Assembly (NCBI RefSeq): GCF_002354895.1
Contig: NZ_CP023439.1
Span: 1,984,001-2,048,000, forward strand
DNA length: 64,000 nucleotides
Reading direction: 5' to 3'
Source of the DNA: Thauera sp. K11
GTDB taxonomy: Bacteria; Pseudomonadota; Gammaproteobacteria; Burkholderiales; Rhodocyclaceae
Of the stretch, positions 18,618-27,273 are shown piece after piece. Below the pieces are notes generated by a model. It had not been told where the DNA came from and searched no databases. It worked only from the letters and a program-made list of their open reading frames with translations. Positions within the stretch are counted from its first letter, which is position 1, and each line of letters opens with the position of its first letter. Position numbers and translations under genes: made by a program.

Positions 18618-19295
18618 ATGACCATGCCCAAGTTCCTTCCCTTGCTCGCGGCTCTGGCGACATCAACCGCTGCAAATGCAGTGGTGCTCGTTCAGACCAA
18701 TGATCCCGGGTTTTATAACAACAGCATTGGCACTGCCCTGAATGGTACCAACGGAGGAGAGGCAGGGCCTTTCCCCGTATCGAATGATGCCAACCTCACC
18801 TTTTCAAATGCTCCTGATCTGAGCGCTGCCAGCGCTGCACTTGGAAACTGGCTTACCGACCCACTCGACCTCAATGCCAACTGGAGCTACCGGACTTCGA
18901 TTCCAAACAGCTGGACGCCGGGTAGCGAAGTCGCCGTGATATACCAATTCGATACCTTGGGTGCAACGAATGTCGTTGCGAGCTTCGGTGTGGATAACGG
19001 AATCTTCGTCTGGCTCAACGGAGTCTATTTGTTTGGTGCTCGCGGCCCTGGCAGCTATGTACCGGGTGAGTACGTCATCAATATCGGGGACCTGTCGGCT
19101 GGAACTCATTTCCTCCAATTGCTGCTGGAGGATCATGGCTCTGTAAATGGCTATGCGGTTACGATTACCGCGGATGAATTCATCCCTGGCCCGGGACCCG
19201 GCGGAGGCACGGTTCCTGAACCGGAAATTCTGGCTTTGCTAGGTATTGGCCTTGCCGGAATCGGCTTCCAGCAGTACAAAAAGAAAAAGAGATAG
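18618..19295 (+). CDS. PEP-CTERM sorting-signal exported protein
   Basis: A 225-residue exported protein. Start ATG 18618 follows GGAG at 18607. Signal peptide residues 4-20 end in ANA. The mature part is a beta-rich domain without Cys (SYRTSIPNSWTPGSEVAVIY, then DNGIFVWLNGVYLFGA), resembling the PA14-like or lectin-like domains of other PEP-CTERM proteins. A Pro/Gly linker (GPGPGGGTVPEPE) leads to the signal: VPEPEILALLGIGLAGIGF followed by YKKKKR. Such proteins are processed by an EpsH/XrtA-type exosortase, normally linked to exopolysaccharide or floc formation, and that enzyme is not in this window. GC content is visibly lower than in the neighbours. Confidence 0.9.
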   Translation: MTMPKFLPLLAALATSTAANAVVLVQTNDPGFYNNSIGTALNGTNGGEAGPFPVSNDANLTFSNAPDLSAASAALGNWLTDPLDLNANWSYRTSIPNSWTPGSEVAVIYQFDTLGATNVVASFGVDNGIFVWLNGVYLFGARGPGSYVPGEYVINIGDLSAGTHFLQLLLEDHGSVNGYAVTITADEFIPGPGPGGGTVPEPEILALLGIGLAGIGFQQYKKKKR

Positions 19296-19349
19296 CACGT
19301 CCTGTCGCGGCTGGCGCGCCTGCACGACGTCAACGCCGACACCATCAAC

Positions 19350-19378
19350 AAAAAGGCCCGGGAGACCGGGCCTTTTTA
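19350..19378. terminator. Rho-independent terminator shared by convergent genes
   Basis: AAAAAGGCCCGG-GAGA-CCGGGCCTTTTT is a perfect GC stem with A and T tracts on both sides. It lies between the PEP-CTERM gene (plus) and the DUF1640 gene (minus), so it can serve both. Confidence 0.85.
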
Positions 19379-19410
19379 GTGACGTCGCGGCATCATCGCC
19401 GGCGCGGTGG

Positions 19411-19420
19411 CTGTCACCAA
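19411..19420. repeat. CTGTCACCAA repeat next to the DUF1640 stop codon
   Basis: This 10-mer touches the stop codon of the DUF1640 gene at 19421 and recurs unchanged at 19736-19745 and, inverted, at 19762-19771. The gene is thus bracketed by direct copies 325 bases apart. The copies could be cassette borders or regulator sites. Confidence 0.45.
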
Positions 19421-19687
19421 TCAGATGATGAGCTTGACCAGCGCGGCGACCAGTCCAGCCTGTGCAAGCATGAGTCCGGGCATCCATTTGATGATGTCGG
19501 CCTTGGCTTCGGATATCTGGATGCGCACTTGGCTGATGTCGTCCTTGGTGGCAAGGCTCTTGAGTTCGATCAGATCTCCCAGCGCCTCGCGCAATGCTTC
19601 GGCTTCGGCCTTGGCGTGTGATTCGGGCAGGCCGGCGGCCGTCAGGCGCTCGACGTATTTCAGGGTATCGAAGGTAATGGCGGACAT
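19421..19687 (-). CDS. DUF1640-type coiled-coil protein with C-terminal membrane anchor
   Basis: An 88-residue protein with ATG start and an AGGAAG ribosome binding site. It begins MSAITFDTLKYVERLTAAG, typical of DUF1640 (CCDC90-like) proteins, continues with a charged coiled coil (about 22-65) containing the LATKDDI segment, and ends in a hydrophobic helix (MLAQAGLVAALVKLII). Function in bacteria is unknown. The gene stands alone, convergent with the PEP-CTERM gene and bracketed by CTGTCACCAA repeats. Confidence 0.75.
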   Translation of the reverse strand: MSAITFDTLKYVERLTAAGLPESHAKAEAEALREALGDLIELKSLATKDDISQVRIQISEAKADIIKWMPGLMLAQAGLVAALVKLII

Positions 19688-20020
19688 TCTGTTCTTCCTC
19701 GCTGTGGTGACACGGCCTGCGCCTGGTGCAAGGATCTGTCACCAAGCCCGAGTCTAGCGCATTGGTGACAGATTCCGCGCCTCGAGCGGTCGAACGGCCT
19801 TCGATGTCGCCATTCGAGGCGGTAGGCGAGCGCTTCCAGGCTGCGTGTCGGCGTGCGACAAGCGGGACCACAAAACCGCGATAATTTGCATTATGTCAAC
19901 TTTGCGTCGCGACCGGCGCCGGGCGAGTTCCCTGCCGTTCATTTAACTAAAGTTGTTACCAGTATTTTTGTAATTTTGTAACCACCGTCGTGGAGAGCTA
20001 CAAGGGGCTGACGCGAATGG
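19688..20020. other. Intergenic stretch with a perfect 12-base inverted repeat
   Basis: The gap holds no convincing gene. ATCTGTCACCAA (19734-19745) and TTGGTGACAGAT (19762-19773) form a perfect inverted repeat with a 16-base spacer, and a further TGGTGACA lies at 19705. They lie upstream of the DUF1640 gene and may be its operator or an element border. Confidence 0.5.
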
Positions 20021-21112
20021 CTAGTCACTATTTGCCCGTTTCGCATCTGTCTCTTCCTTACTCCTAAGAGAGCTCTCTTCTGATGCACGGCTCTTGACGC
20101 GTCTCCTCCTAAGATTTGCAATTTCTTGCCGCAGTTGTCCGATTTCCTCAGCCTGGACGTTAAGCCTGACCGTTGCCTCTTGCCGGAGTTGATCAGCCAT
20201 CTCGTGCCGCACTCTCACCGCAGCAAGGTCACGCTCCGATATGGAGAGTTGGGCCTCAGCTTTCTCGAGGCTGCTTCGCAGGGTCTCCATTGAGGCTGTT
20301 GCCTCTGTCAGCCTCTCACATGCCTTGACGCTCTCTCCCTTGAGTCGAGCGCAGTCCTCACGCAGCGCTATGAACTCCTCTCGCGCCGTGGCAGCGTCCT
20401 TGCGTGCGCGCTCTACCTCTTCGTTCTGTTGCCTCCGTTCCTTGCTGGCAGCTTGACGTTCGTTGTCCAGTTGCTGCAACAGCCGATGGGTCTCCAGGCG
20501 GTGATGTTCATTAGTTTGCTCGATGGCAAGTCTCGCCGCGTCCAGCGAGGAGAACTGGCGCACGAGCTCGGCATCCTTTTCGTCGATCGTGCGCTGGTGC
20601 TCAAGGACCCTATGCGACTCTTCCGCCAGCTTCCTCTGACACTCCGCAAGGTTGGCCTCCAGGTCTCCGATCCTCATTTTCAAGGCCGCGACCTCACTCT
20701 CCATGCGTAGGCGGAGCTGATCGGATTCGAGGGCACGCTCGTTCGCCTCCTGAACGGTTGCCTCCATTTCTCTGGATCGCTTGTCCAGATGGGCCTCTCG
20801 CTCCCTGAGGCCCTCCTCAGCAAGTCTCTTAGCAACCTGCACCATATCGCCAAGTGCGCGATCGATGATCGTTACGAAGGCCTCGGGGATCCCGTCCACC
20901 GCCCGCACGGGCACCTGCAGCGTGTTTGCCATGGCACTCCAGAACTCTTGAATGTGGTTCTGGACGACGGCGTTGCTGCCTTTCTGGCTAACATACCGGT
21001 CAGTGGAAAGCAGCTCCTGGACGGCTGGACGGGTTGGTCGTTCCCCTTTGGCGAGGATCTCGTAGCAGGCCTGACGGACATGCTCGTATGTAACAACGGA
21101 GCTACGGCTCAT
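20021..21112 (-). CDS. KfrA/TnpT-like DNA-binding coiled-coil protein
   Basis: About 363 residues from ATG 21112 (MSRSSVVTYEHVRQ); the longer frame from 21223 runs across the divergent promoter region and is unlikely. Residues 8-120 match the KfrA N-terminal DNA-binding domain (YEHVRQACYEILAKGERPT, NHIQEFW). The rest to about 340 is continuous coiled coil rich in Glu, Arg and Leu, ending in a basic tail (RRRRVKSRA). It is divergent from a tyrosine recombinase gene with about 170 bases between, the arrangement of tnpT and tnpS in Tn4651-type Tn3 elements, where TnpT stimulates TnpS-mediated cointegrate resolution. The assignment to that pair is inference; plasmid-type KfrA regulators have the same domain layout. 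Confidence 0.75.
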   Translation of the reverse strand: MSRSSVVTYEHVRQACYEILAKGERPTRPAVQELLSTDRYVSQKGSNAVVQNHIQEFWSAMANTLQVPVRAVDGIPEAFVTIIDRALGDMVQVAKRLAEEGLREREAHLDKRSREMEATVQEANERALESDQLRLRMESEVAALKMRIGDLEANLAECQRKLAEESHRVLEHQRTIDEKDAELVRQFSSLDAARLAIEQTNEHHRLETHRLLQQLDNERQAASKERRQQNEEVERARKDAATAREEFIALREDCARLKGESVKACERLTEATASMETLRSSLEKAEAQLSISERDLAAVRVRHEMADQLRQEATVRLNVQAEEIGQLRQEIANLRRRRVKSRASEESSLRSKEETDAKRANSD

Positions 21113-21229
21113 TTTTTGGCTCGGATCTTTGACCAATGTCAGGATGGTAGCTGCCTTGGCGGTGGAATCAACTAAAACAGACGGACCAGTCCGGAAACCG
21201 GTCAGTTCTGCCCGTATTATCATTAACTT

Positions 21230-21253
21230 TAGACATTATTCCTATAATGTGTA
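21230..21253. promoter_or_regulatory. Palindrome between the divergent recombinase and KfrA-like genes (candidate resolution core or operator)
   Basis: TAGACATTAT-TCCT-ATAATGTGTA has 10-base arms with one mismatch and a central perfect ACATTAT-TCCT-ATAATGT. It lies between the two divergent start codons, where Tn4651-type elements keep their rst resolution site. The right arm also contains TATAAT (21243-21248), a possible -10 box of the recombinase gene. Confidence 0.45.
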
Positions 21254-22124
21254 GTAACGTGCGGAATCCGCCGTTCTGGATGTGACCCTCGTGAATTTGA
21301 TGCCCCGAAACGCGTTCGGCCCGTTGGAACTGGTCAACTTGCCAAGCGAACTCAACGGAAGTGTCGGTAATAACCGCGCCGTTGGCGGTCGGCCGCAGAT
21401 TTCAGCGCAGAACGACGTCGATGCCGTCAGAGCGTGGCTCGCCCGCTTTGTCGACACCCGAACGACGTTCGACAGCTACCGCAAGGAGGCTGAGCGCCTC
21501 CTCCTCTGGACGGTCACGGAGTTGGGTAAGCCCCTTTCCAGCCTCAGTCACGAGGATCTGTTGTTGTACAGGCGGTTTCTCTCAGACCCACAGCCCGTTG
21601 CACGCTGGGTCATGGCCAAAGGCCGCAAATGGCCGCGAAATGATCCTGGCTGGAGACCGTTCTCTGGGCCGCTGTCTGCCAGCAGTCAGCGACAAGCGAT
21701 TGTCATCCTGAACACGATGTTCGCCTGGCTTGTGAATGCTGGGTACCTTGCTGGCAATCCGCTATCCCTCTCTCGACAGCGCCAGCGGCGGTCGAAGCCC
21801 CGAATCACCCGATTCCTCGATGAGCCTACCTGGGTGGAAGTCAAGGCATCGATCGAATCGATGCCAAACGAGACGGATCGCGAGCGCGAGCATTACTTCC
21901 GCGTGCGCTGGCTCTTCAGTTTGCTGTACCTGTGCGGCCTTCGGATCACGGAGGTCACTACCAATACCATGGGGTGCTTCTTTTCCCGGCGTGACCGAAA
22001 CGGGGACGACCTTTGGTGGCTTGAAGTAACGGGCAAAGGTGAGAAGACGAGGATCGTCCCTGCCACGAACGAACTGATGATGGAGTTGGTGCGCTACCGC
22101 CGGGAGTACGCGTTGGCGCCCTAT

Positions 22125-23512
22125 CAGGATGTTGATTTAATTGACCTTCCTGCATCCGTGCGGACTCTACGGCTGATATAATTACGTTCGCATTACGACA
22201 CCAATTATTCCCATGCGCGGCACCGACCACAAACAGCACGCCCTGTTCAGCTACGTCAATATCGAAGACCGAATTGCCCTGGATCATCCGTTGCGTCGGA
22301 TCAAGACGCTGGCGGATTTGGTTTTGCGCACGATGTCGCCGACTTTCGATTCGCTTTATGCCGAAGGCGGTCGTCCCTCGATTGCCCCGGAGCGGTTGCT
22401 GCGCGCATCGCTCTTGCAATGCCTGTTCTCGATTCGCTCGGAGCGCGCTCTGGTCGAGCATATCGACTTCAACATGATGTATCGCTGGTTCGTGGGCCTG
22501 ACGCTGGACGAGGCGGTGTGGGATCACTCGACGTTCTCGGCCAATCGCGAGCGGCTGCTCAAGGAGAGCGTGATGCGCGAATTCTTCGGTGGCGTGGTGG
22601 CGATTGCCGAGTGGGCCGATTTGATCTCGGACGAGCACTTCAGCGTCGACGGTTCGCTGCTGCGGGCGTGGGCCTCGCACAAGAGCCTGGCCGCACGCGA
22701 TGGCTCGGACGTGCCGCCCGGACCGGATCAGGGACGCAACCCCGAGGTCGATTTCCGGGGCAAGAAGCGCTCGAACGCGACGCACGTCTCGCGCACCGAC
22801 CCGGAGGCCTTGCTCGCCAGCAAGGGCGGCGCAGGCGCCTACCTGAGCTTCACGACCCATGCGCTGGCAGAGAACCGGAACGGGCTGATCGTCGATGTAC
22901 AGACCACGCAGGCCACGGGCACCGCCGAGCGCGACGCCGCGCTGGTGATGGTCAAGCGCACCGTGAAGCCGGCCGACTCGATGCGCAAGCCGACGTTGGC
23001 GGCCGACCGGGGTTACGACACGGCCGAGTTCATCGCTGCCCTCACGCCGCTGGGCGTGCTGCCACACGTTGCCGCCAAGACCAAGGGCAGCGCCGTGCCG
23101 GTGGCGGTCAAGGCCACTGAAGGCTATGCGGTCAGCCTGCGTCGTCGAAAGATGATCGAAGAGGCGTTTGGCTGGGCCAAGGACATCGGCACGCTGCGCC
23201 GTCTGATGGCACGCGGCCTGGAAACGATTCGCGCGCATGCGCTGCTCAATTTCGCCGCCTACAACCTGACCCGGCTGGGTAATTTGCTGGCGCCGTAATC
23301 CGATGGCGCCATCGCGCCATTTGCATTGCGGCATTTGATTGTTGAATACGTTGGCTTTGCAGCGACGGGAGCGCTGCCGAATTGCAGTTGCACAATCGGC
23401 TGAAAAAGCGGCTGGAATCGTCATCAGGGCGGCTCGGGTCGGATCTTTTCCGCGTCGATTTTTTCCCAGGCAACTGGAAACCGAAGGTGACGGTGAGATT
23501 TTCAACACCCTG
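22125..23512 (+). mobile_element. IS5-type insertion sequence, complete, 1388 bp
   Basis: The ends are defined by inverted repeats (CAGGATGTTGA on the left, CAGGGTGTTGA read inward on the right) and by a 4-base target duplication, CTAT, at 22121-22124 and 23513-23516. Four-base duplications fit the IS5 group. The element carries one transposase gene and sits inside the recombinase gene. Because both ends and the duplication are intact, the insertion looks recent. Confidence 0.9.
22213..23298 (+). CDS. IS5-family transposase
   Basis: A 361-residue DDE transposase. The N-terminal DUF772-type domain shows HPLRRIKTLADLVL, RPSIAPERLLRASLLQCLF and MMYRWFVGL. DDE residues are visible as Asp in FSVDGSLLRAWAS, Asp in LAADRGYDTAEF and Glu in MIEEAFGWAKDIG. 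The reading frame is complete, so the element may be active. It is preceded within the IS by an AT-rich leader and followed by an about 210-base 3' region without a gene. Confidence 0.92.
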   Translation: MRGTDHKQHALFSYVNIEDRIALDHPLRRIKTLADLVLRTMSPTFDSLYAEGGRPSIAPERLLRASLLQCLFSIRSERALVEHIDFNMMYRWFVGLTLDEAVWDHSTFSANRERLLKESVMREFFGGVVAIAEWADLISDEHFSVDGSLLRAWASHKSLAARDGSDVPPGPDQGRNPEVDFRGKKRSNATHVSRTDPEALLASKGGAGAYLSFTTHALAENRNGLIVDVQTTQATGTAERDAALVMVKRTVKPADSMRKPTLAADRGYDTAEFIAALTPLGVLPHVAAKTKGSAVPVAVKATEGYAVSLRRRKMIEEAFGWAKDIGTLRRLMARGLETIRAHALLNFAAYNLTRLGNLLAP

Positions 23513-23895
23513 CTATCCAGTTCCAGGCGAGCCGACCCCCCTCCTCCTCCCAATCGGCGGACAGCGTCGGACTCTGACGCGCGGGGCCGTGCATCTAGTC
23601 GTGAAAGAAGTCTTTGAGCGTGCAGCGAAGCGAGTTGAGGAGCGTGGCGATGAGTTTGTGTCGCGGGCAAATGCACTGCGTGCGGCTTCGGCGCACTGGC
23701 TACGTCACACGGCCGGTTCGAACATGGCAGGCGCCGAGGTCGACTTGCGGTTCGTCCGCGATAACTTAGGCCACGAGTCAATCACAACCACGAGCCTATA
23801 CCTCCATGGCGACGATGATGAACGCCACAAGGCTACAGAGCGCGGTCACCGCATCGCCTGGTCCTGATGCTGGCGTGCGGGCCCTCGATTGACCT

Positions 23896-24240
23896 CTAAC
23901 TCAGGCCCGATGCAACACGGCCGCCGTTGCGATCCTCGTACTCAAGAAGCTTAGAGGGCGGGAGCTCCAGCGCGTTTGCCAAGCGAATGATGTTCAGAAG
24001 CGCGATGTTCCGCTGCCCACGCTCAACGCCGCCTAAGTAACTCCGCGCGAGACCACTCTCAAGCGCGAGGTATTCCTGGGACCATCCGCGGCTTCGGCGA
24101 AGCTCGGCAAGGTGCTTACCGAAGAGGACCCTGGGGTCGGAGGAAGAAGTCACAGCAGTCGGAAATGGATTTTCGACTGATGCTAGGAGTGTGGCCTCTA
24201 TGAGGCGACGCTCTATGAGTGACAATGGGCGCGCCGACAC
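23896..24240 (-). CDS. XRE-family helix-turn-helix regulator
   Basis: A 114-residue protein whose residues about 38-100 form a helix-turn-helix of the Cro/C1 type: LFGKHLAELRRSRGWSQEYL, ALESGLARSYLGGVERGQRN, IALLNIIRLANALEL. The first 35 residues are not assigned and the true start may be further in. It is divergent from the hypothetical gene at 24285 and convergent with the recombinase, so it probably regulates that neighbour (inference). Confidence 0.75.
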   Translation of the reverse strand: MSARPLSLIERRLIEATLLASVENPFPTAVTSSSDPRVLFGKHLAELRRSRGWSQEYLALESGLARSYLGGVERGQRNIALLNIIRLANALELPPSKLLEYEDRNGGRVASGLS

Positions 24241-24284
24241 GTACCATTCCCACTCGATTCTGACGACTTAGACGACGAGACTTC

Positions 24285-24920
24285 GTGCAGACAAGGGATA
24301 AAGCAAGCGTCATTCGGACGTTGCGTGGGCATCTGCATCGGCGGGAGCATGCCGCCTTTGTCACTTTATTTCTCGACGGTGAGGTTCGGGTTTTCCGGAG
24401 GAACGACGACTACTTGAAGGCCCTCGCCGGCGAGGCCTTATGTCTCCTCCTGGAAGCACCGCAAGCAGCAGAGGACCTACTGACTGAGTATGAGCAGCTC
24501 CTTCTCGCTGGTGAGATATCAGCTCCTTACTCAACCGTCCTCGGCCTCGCCGAGCGCTTGGATTCAAGCGCGTTGCACGCTATCGCGAGGACACTTCGCG
24601 ACGAGCATCGACGTTGGTCCGAACGACGCCAAAATACCAATCGAAAGCAGTTGGAAGCAGCCAAGGCTCTTTCCGAGCCCGTCATTGAGGTGCGGCGCGT
24701 TGTCAGCAGCACACTTATGCGCTTCGGCGATCCAAACGCGTCCGACGCAATGGGAATCCGGCGTTCGGTTTTCAGGAGTAGCCAGGAGAGAGCGTTTCTC
24801 AAGGCCTTGTCGCTGAGATTTCCTGCGCTACTTGCGCTGCCGAATTATCCACTTGACCAGATGATCGAGTTCACTCACGCACCGGCACGCCCGCCTCAGC
24901 ATGCTTCAGGAACCCAATGA
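24285..24920 (+). CDS. Hypothetical protein, probably truncated at its 3' end by an IS3 remnant
   Basis: About 211 codons from a GTG start, no family recognised. The sequence is soluble and helical, with basic clusters (LRGHLHRREH, REDEHRRWSERR-like stretch near 115). The last 15 or so residues (THAPARPPQHASGTQ) are read from the IS3-type orfA remnant on the opposite strand, so the native C-terminus appears to be lost. It is divergent from an XRE regulator 44 bases away. Confidence 0.5.
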   Translation: MQTRDKASVIRTLRGHLHRREHAAFVTLFLDGEVRVFRRNDDYLKALAGEALCLLLEAPQAAEDLLTEYEQLLLAGEISAPYSTVLGLAERLDSSALHAIARTLRDEHRRWSERRQNTNRKQLEAAKALSEPVIEVRRVVSSTLMRFGDPNASDAMGIRRSVFRSSQERAFLKALSLRFPALLALPNYPLDQMIEFTHAPARPPQHASGTQ

Positions 24921-25015
24921 TCTGCTCTTCCGAAAACCGCTTCTTCACGTCCGTTCTCCTTGCTGAAAACGGACTCTACTAACTTCACCCTGGTACTGAA
25001 AATGGGGAGCAGGTC
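24875..25015 (-). mobile_element. Remnant of an IS3-family element (left end and start of orfA)
   Basis: On the minus strand the element border TGACCTGCTCCCCATTTTC (ending at 25015) leads through a leader with GGAG to a GTG that opens KKRFSEEQIIGFLKHAEAG, the standard beginning of IS3-family OrfA. The reading stops after about 25 codons where the hypothetical gene begins. Only this end is present. Confidence 0.75.
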
Positions 25016-25260
25016 AGTTCTACCTTCGTAAAGTACGCGAGTTACGAAAGCCAACCAACGGCGACCGTAAGACTCAGCGCCCTTAGCGAGAAGGGCATGA
25101 AAAACATTTGTCATGGCGTCAAGAACGTCCCGTAACTCACGCTTCTTAAAAACCGTTTCGAAGCGCGTATGCCCGGGGGTACCCGGCACTCGCGCTCCCG
25201 GTCTCCACAAGAGGTTGCTCCCGAGTTCGACAGTTACGCTCGTAAGTAATTGTTTTTGCT
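25016..25260. other. Short stretch between IS remnants, possible gene scrap
   Basis: On the minus strand a frame through 25016-25210 reads FKKRELRDVLDAMTNVFHAL and SYGRRWLAFVTRVLYEG, which looks protein-like but matches nothing that I recognise. It is cut on the left by the IS3 border at 25015. It may be the end of a gene destroyed by the insertions. No other feature is visible. Confidence 0.25.
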
Positions 25261-25283
25261 AGAGTGCACTTTAAAAAATGCCA

Positions 25284-25848
25284 CTACAACAGCGCCAACT
25301 GCTCCGGCGCCGCTGGTTTTTCTACCCCCAATGCATGAAGCACCTCGTTCTGTTCCGTGCTGAGCGTCGACACTCCCGCCACCGGCTCGCCGCCGTTCAG
25401 ACGCACCCGGTGATGCTGGATGCGCTGCAGTTGCTCGAGCGCCCGCTCGGGCGTGTAACCCGCGTCGGCCGCCTTGAGTCGGCTGCGCATCACCCGGTGC
25501 AGGATCCGCGCCATGAAGCAGATCGACGCATGCGCGCGAATCCGCTCGGGCAGGCGGTGATACACCGGGCCGATCTCGATCTCGGACTTGAGCACCTTGA
25601 AGCCGCGCTCGATGTCGGCGAGAGACTTGTAGCGCTGAATCACGCTCTGCGCGGCGAGGCCCTCGGCGTTTGTGACCAGCAGCAGCTTGCCGTCCATCAT
25701 TTCGGCAAGACGCTTCGCCTTGTCGTCGATGTGGTAGCTGAAGAGCTCCTCACCCAGATCCACCTTGAGAATGCGCGACAGGTGCGCTTCGCTGACCGCA
25801 TGGTAGAAGCGCGCCTTGGCGCCGCTATCCGAGAGTTTGCGCCCCCGG
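25284..25848 (-). pseudogene. C-terminal fragment of an IS1634-type transposase
   Basis: The minus-strand reading enters at the IS21 border (RGRKLSDSGAKARFYH, AVSEAHLSRILKVDLGEELF) and continues to a stop at 25284. It shows LVTNAEGLAAQSVIQRYKSL, IERGFKVLKSEIEIGPVYH and RIRAHASICFMA, the C-terminal DDE region of IS1634/IS4-like transposases with the catalytic Glu in DIERGF. The N-terminal part is missing, removed or separated at the IS21 end. Confidence 0.8.
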
Positions 25849-26025
25849 TGTCAGTAGGAACTCAATAATCCCCAGTTGTGGGAATTGAATTTTCCCCACC
25901 CATTTTTGAAGAGGAGTTCAGAAATGGAAGGGAAGGAAGTGTTCGACGATGTCGCCCCGAGGGGCGACATCGTCAGCTGCACCTCGGCTACTGTGCCCGT
26001 GTCGGGTCAGTCCGAGGAGGCACGT

Positions 26026-27273
26026 ATGCTCACCAGGGAACGCTGGGAAGAGATCCATCGGCTGCGTGCAGGCGGGCAGAGCGTGTCGGCCATTGCGCGC
26101 GGGCTGGATCTCGATCGCAAGACGGTTCGACACTGCCTGCGTCAGCCGGCGTGGTCGCCGTACCGACGTCAGGCGTCGGCGTCGTGCCTGCTCGATGCAC
26201 ATCGCCCGTGGCTGCTCGAGCGGGCGCCGCAGGTCGGCTACTCGGCGCGAATCCTGTATCAGGAGTTGCGGGCGCGGCACGGCTACGGGGGCGGGTACGA
26301 CACGGTCAAGAACGCAGTGCGACCGCTGCGCAAGGAGGCGGCACTCGCGGCGCTGACGCAGCGGCGCTTCGAGACCGGGCCCGGCGAACAGGGCCAGGTC
26401 GATTGGGGCCAGGTGAAGGTGCGCTTCGGGGACGCGATCACGACCGTTCACGTGTTCGTGATGACCCTGGGGTACTCACGGCGGTGCTGGGTCGAGGGCT
26501 TCGAGAACGAACGACTGGCCAGCCTGCTGGCGGCGCACGAACATGCCTTCGCCCACTTCGGCGGGCGCACGGCGCAACTGCTCTATGATCGCATGCGCAC
26601 CGTGGTGCTCGGCAGCGAGGCGGGCCGCATCCGCTGGAACCCGACCTTCGAGGCCTTTGCGCGTCATTGGGGCTTCGAGCCCCGGCTGTGCAAACCCTAT
26701 CGGGCGCAGACCAAGGGCAAGGTCGAGTCTGGCGTGAAGTACGTCAAGCGCAACTTCGTGCCGGGGCGCAGTTTCCATGACCTGGACGACTTCAACGCAC
26801 AACTGCTGCAGTGGGTTCAGGAGGTGGCCGACGTGCGCGTGCATGGCACCACCCACCAGCGCCCGATCGAGCGCTTTGCCGAGGAGGCGGCGGCCCTGGT
26901 GCCGACCGCCAGCCAGGCGAGCTTCCTGCAGGCGATGGTGCGTGACCGGGTGGTGGCCGATGACTGGCTGGTGTCGATCGATGCCAATCGCTATTCGGTG
27001 CCGTGCCGGCTGATCGGCAAGACCGTGCAGGTCGTGCGCGCCGGCGGCCTGTGGCAGATCCGTTATCGCGGCGAGCTGGTGGCCGAGCACGGGGTGCTGG
27101 CCGGCCGGCATCAGCTGAGTGTCCAGCCTGAGCACGGCCCCGGCGCGACGGCCCGCAACGCCCGCCAGCGCTACGGCACGGCGAGCGCCCCGGCGCCACA
27201 GACCGGACTGCAGGATGAATCGGTCGAGGTGCGCGATCTGTCGATCTACGAGCAGATGCTGGAGGCCGCATGA
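26026..27273 (+). CDS. istA: IS21-family transposase IstA
   Basis: 415 residues from ATG 26026 ([10 protein letters not shown]), preceded by GAGGAGG; the longer frame from 25876 reads through the element leader. A helix-turn-helix lies at about 8-45 ([20 protein letters not shown]). The integrase-type DDE core spans about 110-260: Asp in [12 protein letters not shown], Asp in [10 protein letters not shown] and Glu in [13 protein letters not shown]. The C-terminal beta domain is visible ([17 protein letters not shown]). IstA cuts and joins the element ends and works with the ATPase IstB encoded by the gene that overlaps its stop codon by four bases. Confidence 0.93.
   Translation: MLTRERWEEIHRLRAGGQSVSAIARGLDLDRKTVRHCLRQPAWSPYRRQASASCLLDAHRPWLLERAPQVGYSARILYQELRARHGYGGGYDTVKNAVRPLRKEAALAALTQRRFETGPGEQGQVDWGQVKVRFGDAITTVHVFVMTLGYSRRCWVEGFENERLASLLAAHEHAFAHFGGRTAQLLYDRMRTVVLGSEAGRIRWNPTFEAFARHWGFEPRLCKPYRAQTKGKVESGVKYVKRNFVPGRSFHDLDDFNAQLLQWVQEVADVRVHGTTHQRPIERFAEEAAALVPTASQASFLQAMVRDRVVADDWLVSIDANRYSVPCRLIGKTVQVVRAGGLWQIRYRGELVAEHGVLAGRHQLSVQPEHGPGATARNARQRYGTASAPAPQTGLQDESVEVRDLSIYEQMLEAA

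Larger units (their letters stand above)
21282..23867 (+). pseudogene. TnpS-like tyrosine recombinase interrupted by an IS
   Basis: The gene is split by the insertion at 22125-23512. The left part (21282-22124) gives 281 codons: an N-terminal SAM-like DNA-binding domain (about 40-180, AWLARFVDTRTTFDSYRKEA) and the start of the catalytic domain with the first catalytic Arg in CGLRITEVT. The right part (23517-23867) has HWLRH, GHES and the Tyr in SLYLH. Removing the IS and one copy of the 4-base duplication restores APYPVPGEPTPLLLP in frame, and the join agrees with the intact paralogue at 1-510 (LPGDETPLLLP). The whole protein would be about 397 residues. It is divergent from the KfrA/TnpT-like gene. 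The GTG start at 21282 is uncertain; ATG 21300 is an alternative. Confidence 0.85.
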
